20,605 nt of DNA from JAAZIN01 sp964441025 (GTDB lineage Bacteria > Bacillota > Dethiobacteria > DTU022), in contig CAYTXG010000026.1 in NCBI GenBank assembly GCA_964441025.1, positions 1-20,605 of the forward strand, written 5' to 3'. The notes under the pieces were generated by a model. That model saw nothing but the letters and a program-made list of their open reading frames with translations, was not told the DNA's origin and did not search any database. Both the position numbers and the translations under genes were made by a program. How positions within the stretch are numbered: the first letter of the stretch is position 1; the number at the start of each line of letters is the position of its first letter. Below are positions 7,453-15,094 of this stretch, piece after piece.

Positions 7453-8556
7453 TTACGGCGCCGCAGGGTAGCCGATCATGAGCAGGTCGCCGTCATACTG
7501 CTTGATTTCCAGTCCTTCCAGGCGCCAGGCCTGATCAAGTTTGGCCACCCCGGCGCCCTCAAAAGAGGTGGGGCTTTCCCGCCCGCCCACAATAAGCGGC
7601 GCAATAAAGAGCATAAGTTTGTCGACAAGGCCCTGTTCCAGGAGACTGTAGTTCACGTTGCCCCCTCCCTCTACCAGGAGCTGGCAAATCCCCCGCTCTC
7701 CCAGCTTTCGCAGCAGCGCCGCCAGATCAACCCGTCCATCCTGATCCGGAAGGGGCAATATCTCCACCCCTTTTTCCTTCAGCAGGCGCAATTTTTCCGG
7801 CGGCGCGGCAGCGGTGGTGGCCAGAAGAACAGCGGTTCGCGAGGCGGAGCCGATCACATGGGCATCAAGAGGCAGCCTTGCCCGGCTGTCCACAATGACG
7901 CGCAGCGGATCCCTGCCCCCGCCCCCTTCCAGCCGTGCAGTAAGCCGGGGATCATCGCGCAGCACCGTCTCTATGCCCACGGCGATGGCGTCGCTGTTGT
8001 GCCGCAGGCGGTGGACAAAAGCACGGGCTTTCTCCCCGCTGATCCAGCGGGAATGTCCGGTGCGAGTGGCTGTTTTACCATCTGCGGTAACGGCGGTCTT
8101 GATAATAACAAAGGGGCAGCCTGTAGTAATGAATTTAACATATACCTCATTCAGGCGAAGCGCCTTATCCTGAAGGACACCGCGCTTGACCTTGATCCCC
8201 GCCTGCTCAAGTTTCTGAAATCCCCTGCCGGCCACAACGGGGTTGGGATCCTCCATCGCTGCAACAACCTTGTTGACCCCCGCGCGGATAATGGCCTCGA
8301 CACAGGGCGGCGTTCTCCCCTGGTGGGAGCAGGGCTCCAGGTTAACATAAAGCACTGCACCGCGGGCCTCTTCACCGGCTTTTTGCAGAGCATTCACCTC
8401 GGCATGCGCGGCGCCCGCAGCCTGGTGGTACCCGGTCCCGACTATCTTTCCATCCCGCACAACCACTGCACCCACCATGGGGTTGGGGTTTGTTGCTCCC
8501 CTGCCCCTGCGGGCCAGGTCCAGGGCGGCCCACATGAAACGCTCGTCAACATCCAA
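7453..8556 (-). CDS. ribD: Bifunctional riboflavin deaminase/reductase RibD
   Basis: Converts the GTP cyclohydrolase II product in two steps: deamination of the pyrimidine ring, then NADPH reduction of the ribose side chain. The N-terminal deaminase domain (1-145) has the zinc site HAE (51-53) and PCSHQGRTPPC (75-85). The C-terminal reductase domain (about 150-365) shows KTAVTADGKTA, a DAIAVGIETVLRDDPRLT stretch, DPLRVIVDS and LVEGGGNVNYSLLEQGLVD. The start is TTG at 8556, with GAGGTGA 6 nt upstream; the nearby ATG is in another frame. First gene of the rib operon, about 95 nt downstream of the FMN riboswitch aptamer and so presumably switched off when FMN is plentiful. Confidence 0.96.
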   Translation of the reverse strand: MDVDERFMWAALDLARRGRGATNPNPMVGAVVVRDGKIVGTGYHQAAGAAHAEVNALQKAGEEARGAVLYVNLEPCSHQGRTPPCVEAIIRAGVNKVVAAMEDPNPVVAGRGFQKLEQAGIKVKRGVLQDKALRLNEVYVKFITTGCPFVIIKTAVTADGKTATRTGHSRWISGEKARAFVHRLRHNSDAIAVGIETVLRDDPRLTARLEGGGGRDPLRVIVDSRARLPLDAHVIGSASRTAVLLATTAAAPPEKLRLLKEKGVEILPLPDQDGRVDLAALLRKLGERGICQLLVEGGGNVNYSLLEQGLVDKLMLFIAPLIVGGRESPTSFEGAGVAKLDQAWRLEGLEIKQYDGDLLMIGYPAAP

Positions 8557-8587
8557 AACCTTTCACCTCATATTGCTGTATTCAGGC

Positions 8588-8619
8588 AAAGAAAAACCCT
8601 GTCCAATACTTATCAGGGC
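8588..8619 (-). terminator. Candidate attenuator terminator of the FMN riboswitch
   Basis: Read on the minus strand, CCCTG and CAGGG (one more G-T pair possible) enclose a 13-nt loop and are followed by TTTTTCTTT. It lies between the FMN aptamer and ribD, where a transcription-attenuation platform is expected. The stem is short, so it may need the aptamer state to form. An overlapping CAGGC/GCCTG pairing (8584-8621 region) could be part of the alternative structure. Confidence 0.5.
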
Positions 8620-8650
8620 CTGTTTGGGGATAAAGATCCGGCTCGATGCC

Positions 8651-8788
8651 GTTCCTTCTCCCTTCCAGACTTTACTGTCGGCCCCGGAATCGCACCGGGT
8701 CGGCCTTGAAGGCTCGCGGGCTAACCACCAGGTATTACCGCCGGTACGGAATTGGCGGGATTGCTCCCTCCTCACCGGACCCCGAAGA
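8651..8788 (-). ncRNA. FMN riboswitch (RFN element)
   Basis: The minus strand carries the conserved RFN blocks in order: CTTCGGGG, TACCGGCGGTAAT, TTAGCCCGCGAGCC, the P5-type stem with GATTCCGG and GGCCGACAGT, AAAGTCTGG and GGGAGAAGGA at the 3' end. The element binds FMN and controls riboflavin genes. It lies between a good promoter and ribD. The first helix region holds an extra hairpin, GGGA-GCAA-TCCC (8757-8768), that is not in the Bacillus ribD version as I remember it. The outer limits are approximate by a few bases. Confidence 0.95.
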
Positions 8789-8807
8789 AAACGGTTTTCT
8801 GTATTTA

Positions 8808-8835
8808 ATTATAACACACCCGGCCGCTCCTTCAA
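8808..8835 (-). promoter_or_regulatory. Promoter of the rib operon
   Basis: A perfect -10 TATAAT (8813-8808 on the minus strand) stands 16 nt after TTGAAG (8835-8830), four of six matches to the -35. Transcription would begin around 8801, some 13 nt before the FMN aptamer. The -35 overlaps the rpe stop codon, so the rib operon starts directly at the end of the prpC-prkC-rsgA-rpe operon. Confidence 0.75.
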
Positions 8836-9503
8836 ACCGGGTGGCGCGGACCGCCCAGGGTCTTGAAAGCCTGGATCAGCTCCATGCCGCCGGGCTCCTT
8901 GAACACTGCCGATCCCGCCACCACCACCGTTGCGCCGGCGGCGACAACCTGCGGCGCAGTATCTTTGTTGATCCCGCCGTCCACGGAGAGCTCCACCGCC
9001 CGGTCGCTCTTGCGGATGCGCCCGGCAAGAATCTCGATCTTGGGCAGCACCGCCGGGATAAAGGACTGCCCGCCTGCTCCGGGATTGACGCTCATCACCA
9101 GGACCAGGTCAAGCAGCGGCCAGATATAATCGAGAAGGTGGGGCGGCGTAGCCGGGTTCAAAGCGGCGCCCGCCTTGAGGCCCCGTTCCTTGATCTGACG
9201 CAGGACACGGTCCAGGTGCGCCGTTGCCTCGGCATGAACGGTGATCATATCGGCGCCGGCACGGGCAAAGGCCTCCAGGTGGACCTCGGGGTTTTCGACC
9301 ATGAGGTGGGCATCGAAGATCAACCCCGTATGGGGGCGCAGCGCCTCCAGGACCAGGGGGCCCATCGTGATAGCCGGGACAAAGGCCCCGTCCATGATGT
9401 CAAAATGAATCCAGTCGGCGCCGGCTCTTTCAATCCGGTGCACCTCTTCGCGCAGGCGGCCAAAATCGGCGGCCAGCAAAGATGGAGCTACTTTTACCAC
9501 CAT
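8832..9503 (-). CDS. rpe: Ribulose-phosphate 3-epimerase
   Basis: Interconverts D-ribulose-5-phosphate and D-xylulose-5-phosphate in the pentose phosphate pathway; the former is also a RibBA substrate. The 223-residue TIM barrel begins VAPSLLAADF and shows the metal ligands H33, D35 (IHFDIMDG), H66 (DAHLMV) and D175 (SVDGGIN). MSVNPGAGGQ (137-146) forms the mobile loop and GATVVVAGSAVF (190-201) the phosphate site. The ATG is preceded by AGGAGAT. Its start is only 8 bp from the rsgA stop codon, so the two are cotranscribed. In Firmicutes rpe usually follows prkC and rsgA, as here. Confidence 0.97.
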   Translation of the reverse strand: MVVKVAPSLLAADFGRLREEVHRIERAGADWIHFDIMDGAFVPAITMGPLVLEALRPHTGLIFDAHLMVENPEVHLEAFARAGADMITVHAEATAHLDRVLRQIKERGLKAGAALNPATPPHLLDYIWPLLDLVLVMSVNPGAGGQSFIPAVLPKIEILAGRIRKSDRAVELSVDGGINKDTAPQVVAAGATVVVAGSAVFKEPGGMELIQAFKTLGGPRHPV

Positions 9504-9511
9504 TTTATCTC

Positions 9512-10405
9512 CTATCTCTCCTTACCGGCCAGCTCCTCCCGGAACAACCGGTAGTGCTCGTAGCGCAGGGAATTAATCGCTCCCGCCGATACTGCATCGC
9601 ACACGGCGCAGTCCGGCTCATGTATATGGCTGCAATTACGAAAAGAACAGCCCCCGGCATAGGCGGCAAATTCAGGAAATAGAAAGCCCAGCCGCTCCGG
9701 AGCGAGACCGCTAAAAGAAACTCTGGTAAATCCCGGGGTGTCAACAACAAAGCCGCCGGCCTTCAGCGGCAAAAGTTCGGCATGGCGGGTGGTGTGACGC
9801 CCGCGCCCGATTTTACCGCTGACCATCCCCGTTTTCAAGGTGAAACAGGGCTGGACAGCGTTGAGCAGCGAAGATTTACCCGCTCCGGAAGGTCCGGCAA
9901 ACACTGTTGTTTTGCCCTGCAGCCCCTCGCTTAGCTTTGCAATGCCCGCGCCTGTCTTTGCGCTGCTCCAGATCAGCGGGTAGGGAAAAGGCTTGAGAAG
10001 GCGGGAAAAGGTCTCCTTCTCCTCCGCAGTCAACAGGTCAATCTTGTTCAGGCAGCAGAGTGCTTCTATGTTTTCCTGCCCGGCCAGGACAAGAATGCGG
10101 CCGGCCAGCTGCCAATCCGGATCGGGGTCCCGCAGCGGCATCACCAGGACCAGCTGGTCGATATTGGCCACCGGGGGGCGCACCAGCACAGTCCGGCGGG
10201 GGAGCAGCTCTTCGATGATCCATGAGCCCTCCCTCTCACCGCCGCACCTCTTTGCCTCCCCTGTTTCCCCAGCCTGGCGAAACATAACCCTGTCACCAAC
10301 AAGGATATCACCGGGTTGTCGCTTCAGCCTGCCGCGCGCCCGGCACAGGTAAGTTTGCCCCGCTGCATCGCGGAGGGAAAAATAACCGCCCGCAACTCTG
10401 ACCAC
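9512..10405 (-). CDS. rsgA: Ribosome small-subunit-dependent GTPase A
   Basis: Circularly permuted GTPase (YjeQ/YloQ family) that checks late 30S maturation. The 297-residue protein has an N-terminal OB fold (about 1-70), then the G motifs in permuted order: G4 NKID (120-123), G5-like SSAKTG (148-153), G1 GPSGAGKS (171-178) and G3 DTPG (222-225). A C-terminal zinc motif with C253, C258, H260 and C266 follows. The start is GTG, with GGAGGGG a few nt upstream. It begins 29 nt after the prkC stop codon; that gap can fold as a small AAAAAGG/CCTTTTT hairpin. PrkC phosphorylates this GTPase in Bacillus, which fits the linkage. Confidence 0.95.
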   Translation of the reverse strand: MVRVAGGYFSLRDAAGQTYLCRARGRLKRQPGDILVGDRVMFRQAGETGEAKRCGGEREGSWIIEELLPRRTVLVRPPVANIDQLVLVMPLRDPDPDWQLAGRILVLAGQENIEALCCLNKIDLLTAEEKETFSRLLKPFPYPLIWSSAKTGAGIAKLSEGLQGKTTVFAGPSGAGKSSLLNAVQPCFTLKTGMVSGKIGRGRHTTRHAELLPLKAGGFVVDTPGFTRVSFSGLAPERLGFLFPEFAAYAGGCSFRNCSHIHEPDCAVCDAVSAGAINSLRYEHYRLFREELAGKER

Positions 10406-10416
10406 CGTCCCCTCCA

Positions 10417-10436
10417 GAAAAAAAGGCCTCCTTTTT
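10417..10436 (-). terminator. Weak hairpin between prkC and rsgA
   Basis: On the minus strand AAAAAGG and CCTTTTT pair around a 3-nt AGG loop and run on into further T residues. It overlaps the prkC stop codon. It could cause partial termination or slow decay between the two genes, but the A/T-rich stem may simply be chance around an AGGAGG sequence. Confidence 0.3.
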
Positions 10437-12120
10437 AACCGCCTGTTTCTTCACCGCCGCTATCATCCCCGGCTTCTGTTTCAGCAGCCTGCTCCGCCGG
10501 CCCGCTGCTGATGACCAGATCAATGGATTGTCCATGCTGCACGGAACTGCCCGGCTCGGGCAACTGCTCCACAACAGTCCCGGCCGGCGCGTCGGCGGGC
10601 TCGTAGCGCAGGCGCGGCTTCAGCCCTTCCTGCGCCAGGTACTCAACAGCCTGATCCCGGGTCAGGCCCAGCAGCGAAACCAGCTTGAAAGGCCAGCCCC
10701 CAAGACTGACATAGATCACTACCTCTTCCTCGCGGGACAAAGAGAAACCGGCGCGGGGCACCTGCTTAAATATCTTTCCCTCAGGGACGTCATCATTATA
10801 TTCGCGGACACAGTTTATCTTCAAATTGAGATTCGACAGAATGATCCGGCTTTCCTCCTCTGTATGGAGGTACAGATCGGGAGCCAGGATGCTCTCCGGA
10901 CCTTTGCTGATATAAAGCTGCACCGGTCGTTTTTTACGAACTGTCCGCCCCTGAAAAGGCACCGTTTTAACTACATAACCCTCGGGGATGATATCATCGT
11001 GAACAAATTGCGTTTCCGGATCAGGTCTCAGCCCGTGCTCCTTTAAAATGGCTACAGCGTCTTCGTAGCTTAAATTTCTTACCTCGGGAACCGTCACTTC
11101 AGGAATAAAGAGAAAACCGCGGGTAAAAATGATCGCACCCGCAATCAGCGCAACGGACAGGAAGAGGACAACAAGGATGAGCGGCAAATTCTTTTTTACT
11201 GCCTCCTTGCCTGCTGCCTTCTTCTTAGCCTGCGGCAGTTTGATCTCTTTTGTATCCTCGTCACCGTTGTCGGGCAGGGAACCCGGGGCGGCGTTGGACC
11301 TGCCCTCCTCCTGGAAAAAGAGCAGATCATCAAGAAACTCCCTGGCGTCGGGATAGCGGCGCGACGGATCCTTTTCCATGGCTTTTAAAACAATCCGCTC
11401 CAAAGGTTCGGGAATGTCCCCGGCCAACTCTGACGGCGGAACCACGTGCTCCTGGACATGTTTCATCGCCACGGAGACAGGGCTCTCTCCGTTGAAGGGA
11501 ACCTGCCCCGTTATCATCTCGTACAGGATCACGCCCAGGGAGTAAAGATCGGAGCGTTTCTCAGCCAGGCTTCCCCTGGCCTGCTCCGGCGAAAAATAGT
11601 GAACCGACCCGATAATTTTGTCGCTACAGGTAAGGGTGGTCCCGTCGGCAGCTATGGCAATCCCGAAATCAGCCACCTTGATCTGGCCATTTTGGGAAAA
11701 TATGATGTTCTGCGGTTTGATATCACGGTGGATTACACCGGCGGCATGGGCCTGGGTCAGCGCTTCGGCAATTCGGGAGGCAATGGCTACGGCCTCGGCG
11801 GCCGGAAGACGCCCTTTTTCACGGATATATTCTTTCAAGGTTTTGCCGTGGAGATACTCCATGACAAAATAGTGGGTGTTATCCTCTTCTCCCACATCGT
11901 AGATATTCACGATATTGGGGTGGGATAGACCTGCCGCTGCCTGCGCTTCGCGGCGGAAACGCTGCACAAATGCGCCGTCCCCGGTCATTTGCTCCTTGAG
12001 CACCTTGACCGCCACCGTCCGGCGCAGGAGGCTGTCCCAGCCCCGGTAAACATAGGCCATCCCCCCCTCCCCGATTTTTTCAATCAACTCATAGCGGCCC
12101 GCCAGGCTTTTTCCGATCAT
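10435..12120 (-). CDS. prkC: Membrane serine/threonine kinase with PASTA domains
   Basis: PrkC/PknB-type receptor kinase. Kinase domain (about 10-270): glycine loop IGEGGMAYV (16-24), catalytic Lys39 (VAVKVL), HRDIKPQN (131-138), DFG (151-153) and SPEQARG at the activation-segment end. After a charged linker comes one transmembrane helix (about 311-333). Three extracellular PASTA repeats follow (about 341-408, 409-475 and 476-543); they bind muropeptides or lipid II in known homologues. The tail, rich in Glu and Gly, is short. The ATG overlaps the prpC stop codon by one base (TAATG), so kinase and phosphatase are translationally coupled. The pair likely tunes growth, wall synthesis and, in spore-formers, germination. 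Confidence 0.97.
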   Translation of the reverse strand: MIGKSLAGRYELIEKIGEGGMAYVYRGWDSLLRRTVAVKVLKEQMTGDGAFVQRFRREAQAAAGLSHPNIVNIYDVGEEDNTHYFVMEYLHGKTLKEYIREKGRLPAAEAVAIASRIAEALTQAHAAGVIHRDIKPQNIIFSQNGQIKVADFGIAIAADGTTLTCSDKIIGSVHYFSPEQARGSLAEKRSDLYSLGVILYEMITGQVPFNGESPVSVAMKHVQEHVVPPSELAGDIPEPLERIVLKAMEKDPSRRYPDAREFLDDLLFFQEEGRSNAAPGSLPDNGDEDTKEIKLPQAKKKAAGKEAVKKNLPLILVVLFLSVALIAGAIIFTRGFLFIPEVTVPEVRNLSYEDAVAILKEHGLRPDPETQFVHDDIIPEGYVVKTVPFQGRTVRKKRPVQLYISKGPESILAPDLYLHTEEESRIILSNLNLKINCVREYNDDVPEGKIFKQVPRAGFSLSREEEVVIYVSLGGWPFKLVSLLGLTRDQAVEYLAQEGLKPRLRYEPADAPAGTVVEQLPEPGSSVQHGQSIDLVISSGPAEQAAETEAGDDSGGEETGG

Positions 12121-12872
12121 TAATCTTCTGCCCGCCTTCCGATATCAGTTACATAAACAACTGTGATATTATCGCAACCGCCCCGCTTGTTGGCCAGCCG
12201 GATCAGGGCCTGCGCCGTCCGCAATGGGTCGGAGTGTTTCAAGGCTGTCTGATGGATTTCTTCATCTCGTACCATGGAGGTGAGGCCGTCGCTGCAAAAA
12301 AGTAGCGCTGCGTCCTCTTCAAGGTCTACATCGATCAGATCAATCTTCACATCGGGCGATGTGCCCAGGGCTCTGACCAGAATGTGACGCTTCGGGTGGT
12401 CCTCTGCCTCCTCGGGGCTCAGGCGCCCCGTCTGGATCAGCTGTTCAATAAGGGAATGATCTTCTGTCAGCAGGGTCAGGGCATCCCTGGACAGCATGTA
12501 GGCCCGGCTGTCGCCGATGTGGCCGATGACCAGGCGGCGGCCGCACAGCAAACCGGCTGTCAGGGTGGTTCCCATCCCCTCCTTGCCGGCGTCGCGGGCC
12601 GCCTCATCCAGAATCATACCATTTGCCTTAATGATTAAATTTTCGATCACTTCGGCAAAACGATCCGGTAAAGGCGGGCCGTTCAGGTGAATCTCATCCC
12701 AATAGCTTTCAAACACACTTATAGCCAGGGCGCTGGCCACATCCCCGGCCACATGTCCGCCCATGCCGTCGGCCACGGCCAGGATGGAAAAATCGTCACC
12801 TGTTTTTACCAGGTAGCTGTCCTCATTGCGCAAACGCTCCCGACCGGTGTGTGTAAGACCGGCAGCCCGCAA
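12120..12872 (-). CDS. prpC: PP2C-family serine/threonine phosphatase
   Basis: Metal-dependent phosphatase that opposes PrkC. The 250-residue protein has the PP2C motifs RNEDSY (15-20), ADGMGGHVAGDVAS (34-47), GTTLTAG, IGHIGDSRAY, LTEDHS, LLFCSDGLTSMV and GGCDNITVVYV, which together hold the two metal ions. The start is TTG at 12872, placed by GGGGGTGG 4 nt upstream and by the family N-terminus; the predicted transcription start lies about 29 nt upstream. First gene of the operon prpC-prkC-rsgA-rpe. The rlmN gene that often precedes it is absent; the DNA upstream is degenerate. Confidence 0.96.
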   Translation of the reverse strand: MRAAGLTHTGRERLRNEDSYLVKTGDDFSILAVADGMGGHVAGDVASALAISVFESYWDEIHLNGPPLPDRFAEVIENLIIKANGMILDEAARDAGKEGMGTTLTAGLLCGRRLVIGHIGDSRAYMLSRDALTLLTEDHSLIEQLIQTGRLSPEEAEDHPKRHILVRALGTSPDVKIDLIDVDLEEDAALLFCSDGLTSMVRDEEIHQTALKHSDPLRTAQALIRLANKRGGCDNITVVYVTDIGRRAED

Positions 12873-12907
12873 GGCGCCACCCCCAGATAATATTCAAATC
12901 CCAGATA

Positions 12908-12936
12908 AGTATAGCAAATAAAGACGAAAATAACAA
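12908..12936 (-). promoter_or_regulatory. SigA-type promoter of the prpC operon
   Basis: On the minus strand TTGTTA (12936-12931, four of six) is followed after exactly 17 nt by TATACT (12913-12908, five of six). Transcription would begin near 12901, just upstream of the Shine-Dalgarno of prpC. The surrounding DNA is AT-rich. Confidence 0.7.
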
Positions 12937-13106
12937 TGCATAGGAGAGCGCCGGTATGACCGGCCGCCCCTGCCCCCCGCCGCTCCCCCCTAAATGTCCC
13001 GGCTTTTTAAAGGAGGAGGGGCCGGCGGCGGCAGCTCCATCTCAGGCGGGTCACAGCAATATATTTTGAAGAGGAATAATCAATTTTATATAGAATAAAA
13101 TCAGGA
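12937..13106. other. Intergenic stretch without a recognisable gene
   Basis: 12955-13050 is extremely GC-rich with C-runs and G-runs (CCGCCCCT and AGGGGCCGG could pair imperfectly over a long loop). 13057-13103 is suddenly AT-rich and has stop codons in the frame of the next ORF. I see no gene, RNA or clear terminator. The change back to GC-rich coding sequence near 13103 looks like a junction left by a deletion or insertion. Confidence 0.4.
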
Positions 13107-13601
13107 TTGCTGCCCGGCGGCATCGGCGGACTGCTCATTGCGCTATTCTTCCAGATTCCCAACCTGGTGATTCAGAGCAACCAGCAGCCAGATCTGGCGG
13201 GCTGGCTCGGCAGGCAGCAGGAGCTGCTGCGGGTAATGGACTTCTTCCCCTGGGGATGGGCCTCCCGGGCCCTGGCCGGCAGCGCCGCCGGCAACCAGTG
13301 GAGCGCACTGGGCTGGAGTCTGCTGCTGCCGGCGCTGGGGGGCCTCATCCTGGCGGCGGCCTTTCTGCTGGTGGAACGGGGCTTCCGCCGCGGCTGGATC
13401 TCCCTGAGCCGGGATGAGGGCCGCCGCGTGAAAGGCAGGCGGATCGGGAGAGAAAGCACGACAGCCGGCGGGCTTGTACAAGGGTGGAACAACGCCGCCC
13501 CGGCTCTCTCCCCGGCAGGGGCGGCAAAAGGCTCCCCCCGGCGGGGGATGTGGGCTGTAGCCAAAAAAGACCTGCTCTACCTTGAGTCAAGGGGACGGTG
13601 A
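13107..13601 (+). pseudogene. Fragment of a membrane permease, probably ABC-2 type exporter
   Basis: An open frame of 164 codons starting at a TTG with no convincing Shine-Dalgarno. It begins inside a membrane segment (GGLLIALFFQIPNLV), has a second hydrophobic segment (about 68-92) ending LLVERGFRRGWISLS, then a basic loop, and breaks off just after AVAKKDLLYL. In large ABC-2 permeases of Firmicutes that last motif normally leads into the next half of the protein. Here it runs directly into a REP-like palindrome whose bases supply the TGA stop. Both ends are therefore missing and I read it as a decayed gene. The family call comes from remembered motifs and is moderate; the ATP-binding subunit is absent. 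Confidence 0.55.
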
Positions 13602-13636
13602 CTTTGACTCACAACCGTGAGTCAGGGGAACGGTGG
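13582..13636. repeat. REP-like palindromic element
   Basis: The inverted repeat GAGTCAA/TTGACTC (13584-13590 and 13604-13610) encloses GGGGACGGTGACT, followed by a second diverged unit with GTGAGTCAGGGGAACGGTGG (13617-13636). The sequence pattern GAGTCAAGGGGACGGT is typical of repetitive palindromes in Clostridia that are thought to be moved by REP-associated tyrosine transposases (from memory). It sits exactly where the permease fragment breaks off. No transposase gene is in the window. Confidence 0.7.
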
Positions 13637-13686
13637 AAGGGCTCAGGCACCCGTCAGGACAGGGATTAAAAAAGGAGGTTCTTCAG

Positions 13687-13740
13687 TATATCAAAAGGAA
13701 CGTCCCCCTGATATATCAGGGGGTACGTCCCCTTGATATA
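13687..13740. repeat. Large imperfect palindrome with 20-bp perfect core
   Basis: The core CCCCCTGATATATCAGGGGG (13704-13723) is a perfect palindrome. It is flanked by partly matching arms so that TATATCAA at 13687 answers TTGATATA at 13733-13740; both arms carry an ACGTCC-like block. More TTGATATA-like sequence follows to 13751. It resembles the element at 13582 in its GGGGACG core and is probably a second REP-like family. It lies 17 bp from the stop codon of the minus-strand gene ending at 13757, and could act as an RNA hairpin at the 3' end of that transcript. Confidence 0.8.
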
Positions 13741-13756
13741 TATTGATATACGGCTT

Positions 13757-15094
13757 CTATGCTTGATCTTCACCATTTTCCACTGCAGGCCCTGCGGGAA
13801 CAGCCGGTGCGGGGGGGAATGTGCCGAAACGGGTGGCAAGGGCCGCCCCCACCGCCAAAACAAGCAGCAGCAGTGAGAAGAGGGAGCCGGCCCAGGGGAC
13901 CATGCTGATTGCACCCAGGATCAACACACCAAGGGCAATTGCACCAAGAGGGCTGGCTGCGCCGGAGGAAGCGGCGCCGATAATTTTATCGCCCACAAGC
14001 CTGGACAGCGCCGTGTAGCCCAGGATGCCAGCCAGAGCCAGCGCCAGGATTTCTACAAAGATGAGCGGAATACCGATGATGGTAATGGCCAGCAGGATCA
14101 TCAGCGGTACGGCCAAAACCAGGGCGAGCAGCCCCCAGCCTATAACCACAGCGGGCTGTTCGAAAATGATCTGCCCTGCAGACTGGACATGTCTCGGAAA
14201 GAGAGTGAAGGTAAGCGCGGACAGGGCAAAAATCACCAACATGTTCAGCAGCCCCCGGGCCACATGACCGGACCAGCCGAAGGAGAGCACAGGGGTAAAA
14301 TCCCTCCAGCCCCTGGGCAGCAGCCTTATATTGCTTAAGGCGCGGCCAATGCTCTCGAAGACGTTCTCCAGGATTTCGCCCGCATCCTCAAAATCATCCA
14401 GCCCGCGGAAACGGTACCCCCTGGAGCCGAACAGTCTCTCTATCTCCGTTTCGCTGAGCTCTTCATCCACATCGACGGCACCGGCACGGGCTCCTTCGGA
14501 AACTTTGACCATGCCCCGTTCAACATGTACCCTGCCGCCAACTTCACTTTCGGGGCCCAGCTCGACAATACCGCGGTAGAGATCAACATTCCCGCGAACC
14601 CTTCCGGTAATGATTACATTCTTCCCCTGGCTACTCACGTTCCCCAGCACCTCTCCCGGTATGCGCAGCTCTCCCAGACCGCTGTCTACATTGCCGGCAA
14701 CAGTGCCCCTGATGACAACTTCACCCAGTTCCGCTTTTACATTGCCCGCGGCGGCTCCCTCCACGATCACCTCACCCATGCGCGCCGCCACATCGCCACT
14801 GACGTTCCCCCAGATCAGCACCTGTCCCATATTTGCCTCCACATTGCCGTTGACCTCTCCATGTACAGTGACCTGGCCCATGTTGCTGTTCACGTTTCCA
14901 TTGACAGTGCCCAGGATCTCCACTTCCCCCATATTCACGGTAACATTGCCGTTCACCGTTGTGCCGCGGGGAATCTCCAGGCTTCCCGCAGCCTTGTTGA
15001 TATCGCCCTCAATCACATCCCCGCCGGCGGTGGCGCCCCCTGCGAGCAGCAGCAGGGCCAGGCAAACAAGCACAGACCATCTAAATTTTTTCAT
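13757..15094 (-). CDS. Secreted/membrane protein with bactofilin-like 17-residue repeats
   Basis: 445 residues with three parts. A signal peptide (about 1-23) comes first. Residues 48-183 are eight consecutive 17-residue repeats of the form (N/A)GNV...(M/L)GEV.I.G.V, with flanking less regular copies to about 210; such repeats fold as a right-handed beta-helix as in bactofilins (polymer-forming, DUF583-like). An acidic linker (about 215-260) follows, then a C-terminal membrane domain with four or five helices (about 280-425) and a short acidic tail. The repeat face is expected outside the membrane. The start codon overlaps the end of the anti-sigma gene by 14 nt, so it belongs to the sigma operon and may be the output or the sensor of that system. 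The function is inferred, not known. Confidence 0.8.
   Translation of the reverse strand: MKKFRWSVLVCLALLLLAGGATAGGDVIEGDINKAAGSLEIPRGTTVNGNVTVNMGEVEILGTVNGNVNSNMGQVTVHGEVNGNVEANMGQVLIWGNVSGDVAARMGEVIVEGAAAGNVKAELGEVVIRGTVAGNVDSGLGELRIPGEVLGNVSSQGKNVIITGRVRGNVDLYRGIVELGPESEVGGRVHVERGMVKVSEGARAGAVDVDEELSETEIERLFGSRGYRFRGLDDFEDAGEILENVFESIGRALSNIRLLPRGWRDFTPVLSFGWSGHVARGLLNMLVIFALSALTFTLFPRHVQSAGQIIFEQPAVVIGWGLLALVLAVPLMILLAITIIGIPLIFVEILALALAGILGYTALSRLVGDKIIGAASSGAASPLGAIALGVLILGAISMVPWAGSLFSLLLLVLAVGAALATRFGTFPPAPAVPAGPAVENGEDQA

Noticed and set aside
7858..8709. 283-codon plus-strand ORF
   Set aside because: It is antisense to ribD and runs into the FMN riboswitch; no protein features.
13143..13590. 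Minus-strand ORFs opposite the permease fragment
   Set aside because: Arg/Pro/Ala-rich shadow translations of GC-rich DNA, without hydrophobic or domain pattern, whereas the plus frame shows membrane segments.
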